Source: Corbicula japonica (Eukaryota > Mollusca > Bivalvia > Venerida > Cyrenidae). From it: 64,000 bases of DNA. The notes below the pieces were generated by a model. That model was given only the letters and a program-made list of their open reading frames with translations, was not told where the DNA came from and ran no database searches. The translations under genes and the position numbers were made by a program. The number at the start of each line of letters is the position of its first letter. Within the stretch, counting starts at the first letter, position 1. The stretch covers positions 1,674,001-1,738,000 of the forward strand of contig JAZAYU010000088.1 in NCBI GenBank assembly GCA_038501625.1, in the 5' to 3' direction. Shown piece by piece: positions 33,931 through 46,625 of this stretch.

Positions 33931-36175
33931 TTTTCTGCTCATTTGAGATAGCTAGGGGCTCTGGTTGGGGGTGCAGGGCTGGGGGTAGCACCTACACTAC
34001 AGTGCTGCTGAACAATTTTTTTTCCTTCAGGGATATCAAGCTGAAATTTTCTGGGCACACTCAGACACTCATTTGTGGCCTCAGTGCTGATTTTGAGGTG
34101 ATTTGCCAGACATTGTCAATTTCTTGAATTTTGTCAGTAAGGTCCGGTCCTTAGAAAAAAAACCAACTCAAACTTGATGATTTTTTCAGCGGCAAGATTT
34201 CGCGTGGGGTGATGACCCACTTTGAAGCTAGCACCACACAGGTCAAGAAAAGGTACATCATGACCTACTTTTCTGCTCATTTGAGAAAGCTAGGGGCTTT
34301 GGTAGGGGGTGCATGGCTGGGGGTAGCACCTACATTACAGTGCTGATGAGCAATTTTTTTTTCATCAGGGATATCAAGCTGAAATTTTCTGGGCACACTC
34401 AGACACTCATTTGTGGCCTCAGTGCTGATTTTAAGGCGATTTGGCAGACTTTGTCAATTTCTTGAAATTTCTCGGTAAGGCCTTAGAAAAAAATTCAATT
34501 TTGTGATTTTTTTCAGCGGCAAGATTTCGCGTGGAGTGGTGACCCACTTTGAAGCTGGCACCACACCGGTCAAAAAACGGTACATCATGACCTACTTTTC
34601 TGCTCATTTGAGAAAGGTAGGGGCTCTGGTAGGGGGTGCATGGCTGGTTGTTGCACCTACACTACAGTGCTGTTGAACAATTTTTTTTTCCTTCAGGGAT
34701 ATCAAGCTGAATATTTCTGGACACACTCAGAAACTCATTTGTGGCCTCAGTGCTAATTTTGGAGTGATTTGGCAGACTTTGTCAATTTCTTGAATTTTGT
34801 CGGTAAGCCTCGGTCGTAAGAAAAAAACTCAAATTTGATGATTTTTTCAGCGGCAAGATTTCTCGTGGGGTGATGACCCACACTGGCACCACACTGGGCA
34901 AGAAAATGTACATCATGACCTACTATTCTGCTCATTTGAGAAAGGTAGGGGCTCTGGGAGAGGGTGCAGGGCTTGGGGTAGCACCTACACTACAATGCTG
35001 CTGAACAATTTTTTTTCCTTGAGGAATATCAAGCTTAAATTTTCTGGGCACACTGAGAAATTCATTTGTGGCCTCAGTGTTGATTTTGGGGTGATTTGGC
35101 AGACTTTCAATTCCTGAATTTTGTCGGTAAGGTCCGGTCCTTAGTAAAAAACTCAATTTTGATGATTGTTTCAGCGGCAAGATTTTGCGTGGAGTGATGA
35201 CCCACTTTGGAGCTGGCACCACACCAGTCAAGAAAAGGTACATCATGACCTACTTTTCTGCTCATTTGAGAAATCTAGGGTCTCTGGTAGGGGGTGTAGG
35301 GCTGTTGGTAGCACCTACACTACAGTGCTGCTGAACAATTTTTTTTTCCTTTAGGGAAATCAAGCTGAAATTTTCTGGGCACACTCAGACTCTCATTTGT
35401 GGCCTCGGTGTTGATTTTGGGGTGATTTGGCAGACTTTGTCAATTTCTTGAATTTTTATCTGTAAGGTCCGGTCCTTAGAAAAAAAACTCAATTTTGATA
35501 ATTGTTTCAGCGGCAAGATTTCGCGTGGAGTGATGATCCACTTTGAAGCTGGCACCACACCGGTCAAGAAAAGGTATATCATGACCTACTTTTCTGCTCA
35601 TTTGAGAAAGCTAGGGGCTCTGGTAGGGGGTGCATGGCTGGGGGTAGCGCCTACACTACAGTGCTGCTGATCACAATTCTTTTCCTTCATTTATCAATCT
35701 GAAATTTTCTGGGAACACCCAGACAGTCATTTGTGGCCTCAGTGCTGTTTTTGGGGTGATTTGGCAGACTTTGTCAATTTCTTGAATTTATATCTGTAAG
35801 GTCCGGTCCTTAGGAAATAACTCAATTTTGTTGATTTTTTTCAGCGGCAAGATTTCGCGTGGAGTGATGACCCACTTTGAAGCTGGCACCACACTGGTCA
35901 AGAAAAGGTACATCATGACCTACTTTTTGGCTCATTTGAGAAAGCTAGGGGCTCTGGTAGGGGTTGTAGGGCTGGGGGTAGCACCTTCACTACAGTGCTG
36001 CTGAACACATTTTTTTTTCCTTCAGGGATATCACGCTGGGCACACTTAGACAGTCATTTGCGGCTTCAGTGCTGATTTTGGGGTGATTTGGCAGACTTTG
36101 TCAATTTCTTGAATTTTGTCGGTAAGGTCCGACTCAATTGTGATGATTTTTTTTCATCGGCAAGATTTCTCGTGT
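33931..36175 (+). repeat. 330-bp tandem array, 7 units, each with exon-like segments
   Basis: Units start at about 33931, 34269, 34596, 34924, 35254, 35590 and 35924; the last is partial. In each, tttttcag precedes a frame encoding GKISRGVMTHFEAGTTPVKK then RYIMTYFSAHLRK. The frame stays open in all six complete copies, including across a 6-base deletion in the copy near 34880. In some copies gtaggg follows directly. A second segment after ttccttcag encodes DIKLKFSGHTQTLICGLSAD and stops in every copy. I do not recognise the peptides. It may be amplified gene exons or a plain satellite. Confidence 0.75.
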
Positions 36176-36349
36176 GTTAAAGTAATAGAATGAAGGTCCA
36201 TTTCGAAATTGGTCTTACACCTCTAATTTCTGACAATGCAGTCTTGTCCAGATAGTACGCAAACATGCTTTTTCAGAATTATAGTAGGTGCACTGTTCGT
36301 AACATTTTAAAGTTTATATCAGGTAACTTAGAAACATTTTTTTCTCCAT

Positions 36350-36500
36350 AAATAGATGTATTAAAGGGAACTTTGAAAGCCACTGAACACGACAAATATG
36401 AAAACTTTGCAGGCTCGGTTTGATTGAGCCTGTTCATGGGCAGTAATGGAAATGCATATAACTGCCCACGCCGCCTAACCCCGGGTTGAGCACAATTATT
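36350..36500 (+). repeat. Dispersed family R1 copy
   Basis: Motifs gggaactttgaaagccactg, cacgacaaatatg, gcaggctcggtttgattgag and atggaaatgcatat recur at 37310-37530, 53028-53145, 53535-53750 (minus), 55305-55525 (minus) and partly at 56680-56760. Confidence 0.75.
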
Positions 36501-37309
36501 ATCTCCTTTTTTAATATTTTGTTATGGGATAAGTTACTTGAATTAAAGTTGTTATAGATCTGTGTAATTACATTTTTATAATAAACAGCAGATAAAGTTG
36601 ATATTGCGTCAGTATTAACCATCTTCACACAGACTTAGACTTGGCCTGGCTTTTAAATTAACCTTCAATCTCCAAACGTAAATTTGAAACTTACAATATG
36701 ACTGGCCCTCCCATATACAAACTCTCAATATGTTCTGTCTTTTTTCGTTGACTACTATTAATGCTTTAACACAAATCTAGAATTGGCTACACATTACCGG
36801 GTTCTGTTGACGTATTATCTGTATGTCAAGGTCACATTGAAAAAGAATTTAAAATCTTTCTGTCTGAAATATAATATTATACTCGTAACTAAAACGAAAA
36901 TTTCCATTTTTTATACAAACAAGATGTTGAATTATTCTTTCTTATTTTGAAATTCGTCTAAGTTAATGTTTAATCCATGCTGCGTTTAAAAAGAAAAGTA
37001 CTTATCAGGATTGGCCAGTATGTGGTCTCGTCGAGCATTATTTCTCCTCTGCCGTTGCCTTCTGTTTGTTCATTGCAGGATGTGGAATAGTCAAAGAAGT
37101 CAAACAGCCGACCAGAAACATGGGTTTTAGACAAACTACCAAACACGAAAAGAATATATAATTTTTGGTCCATATTGCATGAAGGATTTCTTGACGCTAA
37201 GTCATTAAGAGCATCATCTCAATCCTAACGAACGGGTTCGCTCCTTAGCAGCACTATCATGTGATTGTTTTTGTCTCAAGAAAGATTAGATATATTGTAA
37301 CCATGCGGA

Positions 37310-37530
37310 AATGAAATAGATGAAAAGGGAACTCTGAAAGCGATCGAACACGACAAAAATGAAAATATAGCAGGCTCGGTTTGATCAAGCCTCTTCGGGG
37401 ACAGTAAAGGAAATGCATATTGCTGCCTTAGCCGCCTAGCACCCGGTTGAGCGCAACTCAATATTTTCACCAATAAACAGTACAATTTTGAAATTCCCAA
37501 ACGATGGTATGCATATGGCGTTGGATGTGA
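37310..37530 (+). repeat. Dispersed family R1 copy
   Basis: Same order of motifs as the copy at 36350, continuing into caataaacagtacaattttg and gatggtatgcatatgg. Confidence 0.75.
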
Positions 37531-39300
37531 AACCTTCAATGCGGTATTTTCAGATTAATGGCATTCCATGTTCAGTGGCGTATGGTTCCCAGAAAAAAGA
37601 ATTGGTTTGCCCTAAACGAGAAAACAATGGGCGGAAATAAACATAATAGAATTTTGATGGGGGATCTTAGAATATAAATCCTGCATATCACAGACAACGC
37701 CAAAGAGAAAAATTTTTAAAAGCAGAAGGTATATCTTTGGGGGTGATTGAACAATTTCCAAATCAATATTGGCTGGGACATTGAAACCACCCATCTCAAA
37801 ACTGGCCGATATATTGAAACAAAAGGTAATTTTAGAAGTACTATTAACAAAGTACATAATAATCGTGCTCAACGACCTTCAAAGGACGTAATTAATAACA
37901 GCACTGATTGAATCTACGGGGAGACTTTTTAAGGTTGAAAATAGTCTTTCTGGTTCCGTCTACGCCAAGTAATATTTAAAATTTACCTGCATTCAAATGT
38001 CGAGAAAGAGTACGGGGAATCACTCCATACTGTGTCACGTGATAAACAACTGAAGGAGGAGAAGACAACGATTAATTAGAGAAAACAAAACTGTTTGCAA
38101 CTTCAACACTAAGTATTCTGGCAAGACTAATTAGATCAGTCATAGTGGCTGTTTAATTAAGATTGGGTCACTTAGTGGAAAATTGAAAGTATATATTTAT
38201 TGAATATTCAAGATTAAGCAATGCGCTAAATCATTAAATAAGCAGGCTAAACCTTGAGAACATTGGTCATAGTGCAAGTGTATTTGTTCCAAATGGCTAA
38301 AATAAGAAGAATGTATCGATCGTCCCTTTTTGCACATGCTTTAAAACGAAAATAAATGGAGTAAAGGCTTCTTAAACTAGACTGTACAGTCACGTTGTAC
38401 AACCGACTGATAATCTACAAAATTAATGTCAAAAGTAAAAAGTGTTAAGATGTTTAAAGATAAGCACAGCATTAAGTGAAAGAACATTAAGTTCTACTTT
38501 CCGCCTTCACAACATATGGAAAAAGAGAGAAAACCTCGCATTAGGTATTACTATTTATTCATTATATTTCATGAAGTCGATCTTTGTTTTTGACATGCAG
38601 TGGTTCAGTGGTGTGTTCATTTTGAAGATGATTGCAAATATTTATTGCCTGGTTTTGGATGCTGCAAGCTTTCTCTGAAAAAAAAAACATTCATTGTGGC
38701 TTTTAAAGTTCTTTTCCATCTATTTTAATGTCACAGTGTGGCGGCTGTAAAAGGTCGCCCCTACTTTCAACTAGTACTGTTATCAATTACCATTTTTGAA
38801 CGCCGATGAGCATGAAACATATTTGTGTAAATATTTAGTAACTATATTACTCTTTAAGGTTGGATAATCGTGGGAACTTTACTAGATTTGCAAGGTATGT
38901 CTCATTACTTTTTTATCAATCTTACTTGTGTCTTTTATTAAAACTAAAATTAAATGTCTGTCCTTTATTTTGACATTAGACATGTTGGATATAGTCTTGT
39001 GTTTGCCGTCATTAATAAATTAAAATGCATTACTGATGGCTGCTTTTCATTTTCAAAAATCAATTACGTGTTCATCTTTTTCTGCATCAGAGCATGGCTC
39101 GTACACATTAACATGTACACTTACAAAAAAAAGAAAGAAATGAGTTATTGGAAGATATTTCATTTTAAAGAGTTAATCATACTAATATTAAAACATTTCT
39201 TGTCGTCTTTTTGCTACTACATGTACAGATTATTTGAATAGGTTAACAGCGGCCAAAATGGCAACATTCTGGTAGTTTGCGCGTGTGCGTGCATGTGCGT
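37531..39300. other. Stretch without recognisable gene
   Basis: AT-rich sequence. A fragment at 38735-38810 (gtgtggcggctgtaaaa, tactgttatca) resembles family R2. The signal-peptide exon expected for the LU gene could not be found here. Confidence 0.4.
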
Positions 39301-39309
39301 AAACACATT

Positions 39310-40000
39310 GGAACATTTATTGTTGTAATTCCTCCGAATTGTTTGTCAGTTAAAATCTTGTGATCGCTTCATCTTTAAAACCGCTCGGAGGATTTCATAA
39401 AATCTTCACGAAGCCTAGTCGAGCATTTCGTTAGAAGTTTCCGCTCGATTTACTTTTGGCAGAGTTATGGGCCCTTAGACATTTTTTCTCTTACTTTTAT
39501 ATCAGGTAATATCCAGTCATCGCTTTATCTCCAAAACCGCTATCTTCAGGAGTTTCCACTCGATATGTTTGGCAGAGTTATTGGCCCTTAGCAATGATTT
39601 ACTTTTAACTTCTAGATTAAAATCTTGTCCATGTGTCATCTCCTAAACAAACTGGGGATTCCATTGAAACTTCAAAGGAATGTTTATCAACTCGCTTTTG
39701 TGTGGATATTGTCAAGAATTTCTGCTTGGATTTTATGGCCCCCAAAAAGTTTGAGACAAAAAGAGTTGCATCCTACCTACGTAAGTCCTCAAAATCTTGT
39801 GGCATCAACCCCTCCTAAACTATCAGACGGATTTCTTTCAAACTTTCAAAGATGATCAAGCAGGATGTGTAGATGATCGTAAAAGGATTTTACTGCGGCC
39901 ATTTTTAACAAAGCTATGGCTCTTTGTTATTTTTACAAAGGTTGTTACAGCAGTGGGGGGCATCAGTGTCCGTGAACACATACTTGTTTTGACTCAGTTA
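39310..40000. repeat. Bivalve-type interspersed repeat
   Basis: Two blocks with ccgctcgatttacttttggcagagttatgggccc-type wording (here split: ccgctcgatttac, tggcagagttatgggcc) are followed by tttcaaactttcaaagatga, tcaagcaggatgtgtagatg and gggggcatcagtgtcc. It is related to 20180-20490. The frames through it are not genes. Confidence 0.6.
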
Positions 40001-40299
40001 TGGAACCTTAATGGTAATTGTTTCCTATCAATTCTATATTTTGTGAAAAGATTTACTTCCAATTTAAATTGTTTGTTTCTAACATCACCCACATAATTTC
40101 TGACATCATCCATATAACATTCATATCCCCAGGAGCATCTCCATTTCCAGCCTAAATCATTCTTTAAAGTTTAAATATTTGCTATTTGTTGTTTTATCTA
40201 CAAATATACTCAAATATACTCTAATTAACATAGATTGTTATATATTTCTACAGACAAAAGTGTATAATTTAGTTAAAGTAATAAAACATTGAGCAAATA

Positions 40300-40520
40300 T
40301 TAACCCCCAGTGGCAATTTGATTTGCCACTGACCGTTCCAAGGCGCTAAAACCTCGGGTTCTCATTTTTGTTAATTGTTTGTGGTGACTTTTTTGAAACT
40401 GATAATTAATTAACAGTGCTTTCTTCCTCTATCTTCTTCTTGACTGTGTGGGGAGGCTGTTTTTTCTGAATGTGGCGATTCCTGATATGCATATATTTGA
40501 CCTTTTTATTAATCTAAGCA
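40300..40520 (+). repeat. Dispersed family R3 copy
   Basis: ccccagtggcaatttgattt, gccactgaccgttccaaggc and gtggcgattcctgatatgca recur at 51310-51440, 53155-53520 and 54465-54790 (minus). Confidence 0.7.
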
Positions 40521-40779
40521 GATGTTTGCCAAATGTGGGACATGGTGTCAATGAAGCAGTGTCATAAACATTCCTAAGTTTTTGATATTGACATGTGTGA
40601 TGTAGTTTAAACTAACCCCTTCTACAAATACTGTGTACACATCAAAGCAATACATACATTTTAGACACAAAATATATTAGCATTTTGTAATGGTCAGCAA
40701 TGAGTAACTGTAAGAAATGACAATGTACGAATGTGAATGCTATTTGGGCAGTGTGGCGGCCGTAAAAAGTCTCCACGTA

Positions 40780-40955
40780 CATATAGTCAGTACTGTTATC
40801 AGTAAAAAAATCCGTTACCGATGTCGTGCAGGGATGACAACGTATATCAGTGCTATCCGATCAACCTTTTTTGGGGTTGTCCCGGTTAGCTCAATTGGCT
40901 AGGCGCTGTCGCCGGGACGGTGCGGGTTCGCTCCCAGGTAGAGGCAATATCATTT
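40780..40955 (+). mobile_element. Family R2 SINE with tRNA-like segment (40875-40948)
   Basis: gtcccggttagctcaattgg has an A-box, and ggtgcgggttcgctccc has a B-box-like core. The acceptor stem pairs only with wobbles and a mismatch, and the T arm is irregular, so a SINE head is more likely than a working tRNA gene. The upstream tactgttatcagtaaa and ccgttaccgatgtc are shared with 51675-51870. Confidence 0.6.
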
Positions 40956-41257
40956 CTTCGCTTTGGCGCAATAACGGTATAAGTACCATTGAAATAAGGA
41001 GTTATACCGTTATTGCACCAAGGTGACGATGCATTAATACATTTTACAGGTCTTTATCATATGACATATTTTTTTCCTACTTAAACATTGTTTCTATTAA
41101 ATACTTACCTACAGGGGCATTTGTAATGTCCTGTGACAGTTCTTGTTGCAATATAAATAATCTGCTACTGTTAATAAGTAATATCTCTACCACTTTAAAT
41201 GAAATAAAGTGTTGTGTCTACTGTTATTACCTATGTTTCATTTTGTTTTTGTTTAAG

Positions 41258-41352
41258 GCGCGAATTGCATATCTTGTTTCCACTGTAATGGACAAGGACA
41301 TGTGAGTGATTGCTTATCGGGTGCAGCAATCAAGGTGTGTCAGGCGGACGAG
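41258..41352 (+). CDS. LU domain 1, exon 1
   Basis: The acceptor is tgtttttgtttaag and the donor is gtaaag. It is 95 bases, entering in phase 1 and leaving in phase 0. It encodes NCISCFHCNGQGHVSDCLSG then AAIKVCQADE, giving the first four domain cysteines (SC, HC, DC, VC). Confidence 0.7.
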
Positions 41353-41649
41353 GTAAAGTGTTTCGAACATTTGTGTGCATATAAAAAAGTTAGACAATAA
41401 GCAAAGACCAGGTTGAACTTATGATAAATACACCAATCAAAATCAAATTATTTGTACACATGACCATATTGAACCTTTGCAGTTGGCAAAGCCAGTTTTT
41501 CTTTATTCCCGCGTAGCCAAAAACGAGATTTTCATATAGGCCGACGATTTATCCATAGTTTCTATAACAGTATTTGACCAGATCGATGTATGAAAAAAAA
41601 CAACAGATTTAAGATCATTAGTTTTACCCCATGACTTCGTTATTGGCCT

Positions 41650-43165
41650 TAACAGACCATGTGGTGCACAACATGAACGGATAAGAGATAACATAATATT
41701 AACGGACGTGCCATGATCTTATGCAGACCATGTGGTGCTCAACATGAACGGATAAGAGATAACATAATATTAACGGACGTGCCACGATCTAGTGCAGACC
41801 ATGTGGTGCTCAACATGAACGGATAAGAGATAACATAATATTAACGGACGTGCCACGATCCCGTGCAGACCATGTGGTGCTCAACATGAACGGATTAGAG
41901 ATAACATAATATTAACGGACGTGCCACGATCTCATGCAGACCATGTGGTGCTCAACATGAACGGATTAGAGATAACATAATATTAACGGACGTGCCACGA
42001 TCTCATGCAGACCATGTGGTGCTCAGCATGAACGGATTAGAGATAACATAATTTTAACGGACGTGCCACGATCTCATGCAGACCATGTGGTGCTCAACAT
42101 GAACGGATTAGAGATAACATAATATTAACGGACGTGCCACGATCTCATGCAGACCATGCGGTGCTCAACATGAACGGGTCAGAGATTACATAATATTAAC
42201 GGACGTGCCGCGATCTCATGCAGACCATGTGGTGCTCAACATGAACGGATAAGAGATAACATAATATTAACGGACGTGCCGCGATCTCATGCAGACCATG
42301 TGGTGCTCAACATGAATGGATTAGCGATAACATAATATTATCGGACGTGCCACGATCACATGCAGACCATGTGGTGCTCAACATGAACGGATTAGAGATA
42401 ACATAATATTAACGGACGTGCCACGATCTCATGCAGACCATGTGGTGCTCAACATGAACGGGTAAGAGATAACATAATATTCACGGACGTGCCACGATCT
42501 CATGCAGACCATGTGGTGCTCAACATGAACGGAATAGAGATACCATAATTGTAACGGACGTGCCACGATCTCATGCAGATCATGTGGTGCTCAACATGAA
42601 CGGATAAGAGATAACATAATATTAACGGACGTGCCACGATCTCGTGCATACTTTGTGGTGCTCAACATGAACGGATAAGAGATAACATTATATTAACGGA
42701 CGTGCCACGATCTCATTCAGACCATATGGTGCTCAACATGAACGGATTAGAGATAACATAATATTAACGGACGTGCCACGATCTTATGCAGAGCATGTGG
42801 TGCTCAACATGAACGGATTAGAGATAACATAATATTAACGGAAGTGCCACGATCTCGTGCAGACCATGTGGTGCTCAACATGAACGGATTAGAGATAACA
42901 TAATATTAACGGACGTATCACGATCTCATGCAGACCATGTGGAGCTCAACATTAACGGATTAGAGATAACATAATATTAACGGACGTGCCACGATCTCAT
43001 GCAGACCATGTGGTGCTTAACATGAACGGATTAGAGATAACATAATATTAACGGTCGTGCCACGATCCCGTGCAGACCATGTGGTGCTCAACATGAACGG
43101 GTTAGAGATAACATACTATTAACGGACGTGCCACGATCTCATGTAGACCATGTGGTGCTCAACAT
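41650..43165. repeat. 71-bp satellite, left block, about 21 copies
   Basis: The unit includes gcagaccatgtggtgctcaa, catgaacggattagagataa, cataatattaacggacgtgc and cacgatctcat. The period is exactly 71 in most steps. It lies in the LU gene intron 1. Confidence 0.95.
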
Positions 43166-44156
43166 TGTCAGGAATGATTGTAATTGTCTGTTTTATTATA
43201 TATGTATATAATATATATGTGAAATCATAAATTCATGTATAATAATTGTATTGATTAGAGTAAATTAGTTTTCATCACACAGGTTGATGCACTTACAATT
43301 CTGCTTGACATAGATAATGTCATTTTGTAAAAGTTATTAACTTAGTGGATTTTGTGATTTGAAGACGTTTTGGTCTAAAGGAAAAATTATGCAAATTTGT
43401 ATGGTAGCCTGTAACCATTGTATTGTCAATCATAATGTAAATATAAAGGGACCGGTTTCAACTTTTGGAACAAGAAGTTGTTTAACAGCAACCAAAAAGT
43501 TGTGTAAATACAACACTGGCTGGCTTAAGATAGTTAGCCAGGCCAACTGGCTGGCTTAAAGTAGTTAGCGAGGCCAATATTTGTGCTACCGGAAGGTTTC
43601 CGCGTTCTCTCCGTGAGCTCGCTCCTCAGAGAGGTTACTTAGTACGTAGTACAATTGTAGTGTTGTAACACGAAGGCGGAATCTGATACACAGTGTACGG
43701 TTCCTTCGACTGCTGCCGTAGTCTCTTATGAAGCCTAGCTTCTCTGAGAAGGCAGCATAGATCGAACAATCTGTTATCAAGATTCATAGAGTGTATAGGA
43801 GTTGGACTTCATAGTCCCAACATAATAGTAGTGGCTTACGTCCACAGAGTTGAAGCTGCTCGATAGATAATCAAGATAGATAATCCATAGAAAGTCGTGG
43901 CTTAGAAAGAAACTTGTTGAGGCCAAAACGTCTGTGATTCTAATTAGTTTCCAATAAAATCATTGTAAATCACATAGCTCAACATTTCATTTCAATCATA
44001 TAAGCAAAGTAGCTTGAGAAAAATTACTATATAGTTGGTATATCAACCACAGTTTAAGGCATCGCCACCTTGTTAACAAACCCTTTCATATTGTTCAAAG
44101 CTAAAAGATTGAACAGTCTTCAATAAAGACATAGGTTCTCTCGGTAGCTCTTGACA
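43166..44156. mobile_element. Solo LTR, 991 bp, inserted in the satellite
   Basis: The element starts TGTCAGG and ends CTCTTGACA. AACAT is present once on each side (43161-43165, 44157-44161), and removing it rejoins one satellite unit. TG...CA ends, a 5-bp duplication and internal AATAAA hexamers fit a solo LTR left by recombination. Its ends differ from the Gypsy element at 58 kb. Confidence 0.85.
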
Positions 44157-45236
44157 AACATGAACGGATTAGAGATAACATAATATAAACGGACGTGCCA
44201 CGATCTCATGCAGACCATGTGGTGCTCAACATGAACGGGTAAGAGATAACATAATATTAACGGACGTGCCGCGATCTCATGCAGACCATGTGGTGCTCAA
44301 CATGAACGGGTAAGAGATAACATAATATTAACGGACGTGCCACGATCTCATGCAGACCATGTGCTGCTCAACATGAACGGAATAGAGATACCATAATAGT
44401 AACGGACGTGCCACGATCTCATGCAGATCATGTGGTGTTAAACATGAACGGATAAGAGATAACATAATATTAACGGACGTGCCACGATCTCGTGCATACC
44501 ATGTGGTGCTCAACATGAACGGATAAGAGATAACATAATATTAACGGACGTGCCACGATCTCATGCAGACCATGTGGTGCTCAACATGAACGGATAAGAG
44601 ATAACATAATATTAACGGACGTGCCACGATCTCATGCAGACCATGTGGTGCTCAACATGAACCGATTAGAGATAACATAATATTAACGGACGTGCCACGA
44701 TCTCGTGCAGACCATGTGGAGCTCAACATGAATGGATTAGAGATAGCATAATATTTACGGACGTGCCACGATCTCATGCAGACCATGTGGTTCTCAACAT
44801 GAACGGAATAGAGATACCATAATATTAACGGACGTGCCACGATCTCATGCAGACCATGTAGTGCTCAACATGAACGGATAAGAGATAACATAATATTAAC
44901 GGACGTGCCTCGATCTCGTTCAGACCATGTGGTGCTCAACATGAACGGACTAGAGATAATATAATATTAACCGACATGCCACGATCTTATGCAGACCATG
45001 TGGTGCTCAACATGAACGGATAAGTGATACCATAATAGTAACGGACGTGCCACGATCTCGCGCAGACCATGTGGTGCTCAACATGAACGGATAAGGGATA
45101 CCATAATAGTAACGGCGTGCTTAGATCCCGTGCAGACCATGTGGTGCTCAACATGAACGGATAAGAGATACCATAATAGTTACGGACGTGCCACGATCTC
45201 GTGCAGATCATGTGGTGCTCAACGGATTAGAGATAA
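44157..45236. repeat. 71-bp satellite, right block, about 15 copies
   Basis: Same unit as the left block and once continuous with it. The copies near 45000-45230 are more diverged. Confidence 0.95.
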
Positions 45237-45955
45237 CGTAAAAGATAAATTACATTTATGACCGCTCAGACATTGAAAATACAATGTAAAAGTAAAATTT
45301 ATCAGCACACCTTAAATGCCTTTGTTTAGTTCATTGGACACTGAAAACCATCTGCTTTTTAAGGATTGAATCGTTAGTTTCTTAATTTGTGAGAAGCAAA
45401 TAAAGTATCGCATTCTACAGAAATTTTTAGAGGATTTCATGATATTACGTCTTTTCTCACTGGCTGTTGGAACAGCCACGTTGACGACAGAGCAAACAAA
45501 ATCAGTGTTTTCACATCAAAATATGCGTGCTTGTCGACGTCACAAGTCAAAACTTTGTGTACAGACTAATACATTTTAAGCAGCTTTTACTGAGACAAGC
45601 CTCTTAAAGTGACTGCGTACCATCGAGTTTAAGATTAAGAGTTTAAGATTTCTTACTAATGGACGAAAATGACTTAAAAGGATGAATTTTATGTGTAAAA
45701 CTTTTGCAATCTTCACACATAAACTGCTCGTTTTCCACCATTTATTTATTTTATGTTAGTGTATTGTATTGTATAAAAGTTGCTTTTATTAGCTTCAATT
45801 TTTAATTTTGTTTAAAAATTAGATGTTCAATTCGTCCTGGATTTTACGAAAACAAAATCAGTCTGCTTTTATATCAAGCGTTTTTCCAGGTTGAACTTGA
45901 TCTAAAATTAGTTCAAATATCTTTTTAATTCTATAAACATTTTATTTTGTTCCAG

Positions 45956-46031
45956 ACTTGTTATATGGAAAAAAACGATCAATCTGGAAACGGGTACAAG
46001 TCAGTATTATGCCGGTTGCCGGAATATAAAG
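45956..46031 (+). CDS. LU domain 1, exon 2
   Basis: The acceptor is tttgttccag and the donor is gtacgt. It is 76 bases, phase 0 to 1, encoding TCYMEKNDQSGNGYKSVLCR and LPEYK plus one base. It has two domain cysteines. Confidence 0.65.
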
Positions 46032-46345
46032 GTACGTGTTACATGGCAAGACGAAATATACATGTATAAATACCAATTGAAAGGAGCTGGACAGACTATA
46101 ATCGGAATATAAACATTTATATGACACAAACACAAGTAACCACTATACATTTTCATGACGGCGACAACTTATTAATTCAAGATTGATCAACAATTATTAA
46201 TAATAATCGTCAGCTCTAGATTTATAAACTCAGATACAGAAAAACAACCACTTTACCTGAGCGACAATGATTGGCAATAACAATAATTCTTTTCACGTTT
46301 AACTATATAACGTTTGCTCACAAACAGGTGACTTCTTTTTTCCAG

Positions 46346-46386
46346 CTTACTATCAACCAAGTTTGATGTCTACTTCTATGAACTAT
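46346..46386 (+). CDS. LU domain 1, 41-bp microexon
   Basis: A strong acceptor (gtgacttcttttttccag) and a donor gtatgt frame 41 bases that encode AYYQPSLMSTSMNY. It enters in phase 1 and leaves in phase 0, which is exactly what is needed to connect the exons at 45956 and 46481. Without it the next exon would be read in a frame with an early stop. Confidence 0.55.
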
Positions 46387-46480
46387 GTATGTTGTATATC
46401 GTCTATTACCGGCGATGTTTAGACGGCCTTAAATTGTTTTTGAGTTATGGATTTAATTAATTAAACTTTCCCTTTTCCAG

Positions 46481-46625
46481 CTTTGCGACCTTGGTCTGTG
46501 TCAGAAAGCTGTATTTGGAGATTCTCATTCTAGATTCATTGCCTATGATAACTTGTTGTTGCCAGTGTGTACAGAATGCTGCTACGAGAATAACTGCAAT
46601 ATTGACTTGTGTGGGGCAACAAGTG
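46481..46625 (+). CDS. LU domain 1, last exon
   Basis: The acceptor is cccttttccag and the donor is gtatgc. It is 145 bases, phase 0 to 1. It encodes LCDLGLCQKAVFGDSHSRF and ends VCTECCYENNCNIDLCGATS, with the CC-x(4)-CN signature that closes LU domains. Confidence 0.7.

Noticed and set aside
33713..34127. Poly-Ser, poly-Asp and poly-Met frames
   Set aside because: Translation of a (CAT)n microsatellite in three frames.
38569..38678. Signal-peptide exon for the LU gene (MKSIFVFDMQWFSG or MQWFSGVFILKM start)
   Set aside because: Hydrophobicity is modest and the donors (gtgtgt, gttttg) are weak; phase fits only for the very short version.
40875..40948. Functional tRNA gene
   Set aside because: A and B boxes are present, but the acceptor and T stems are irregular and a second copy has a 20-base insertion in the D-arm region; a SINE is more likely.
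41650..45236. Minus-strand frames with recurring TTWSARDRGTS-like peptides
   Set aside because: By-products of the 71-bp satellite read in successive frames.
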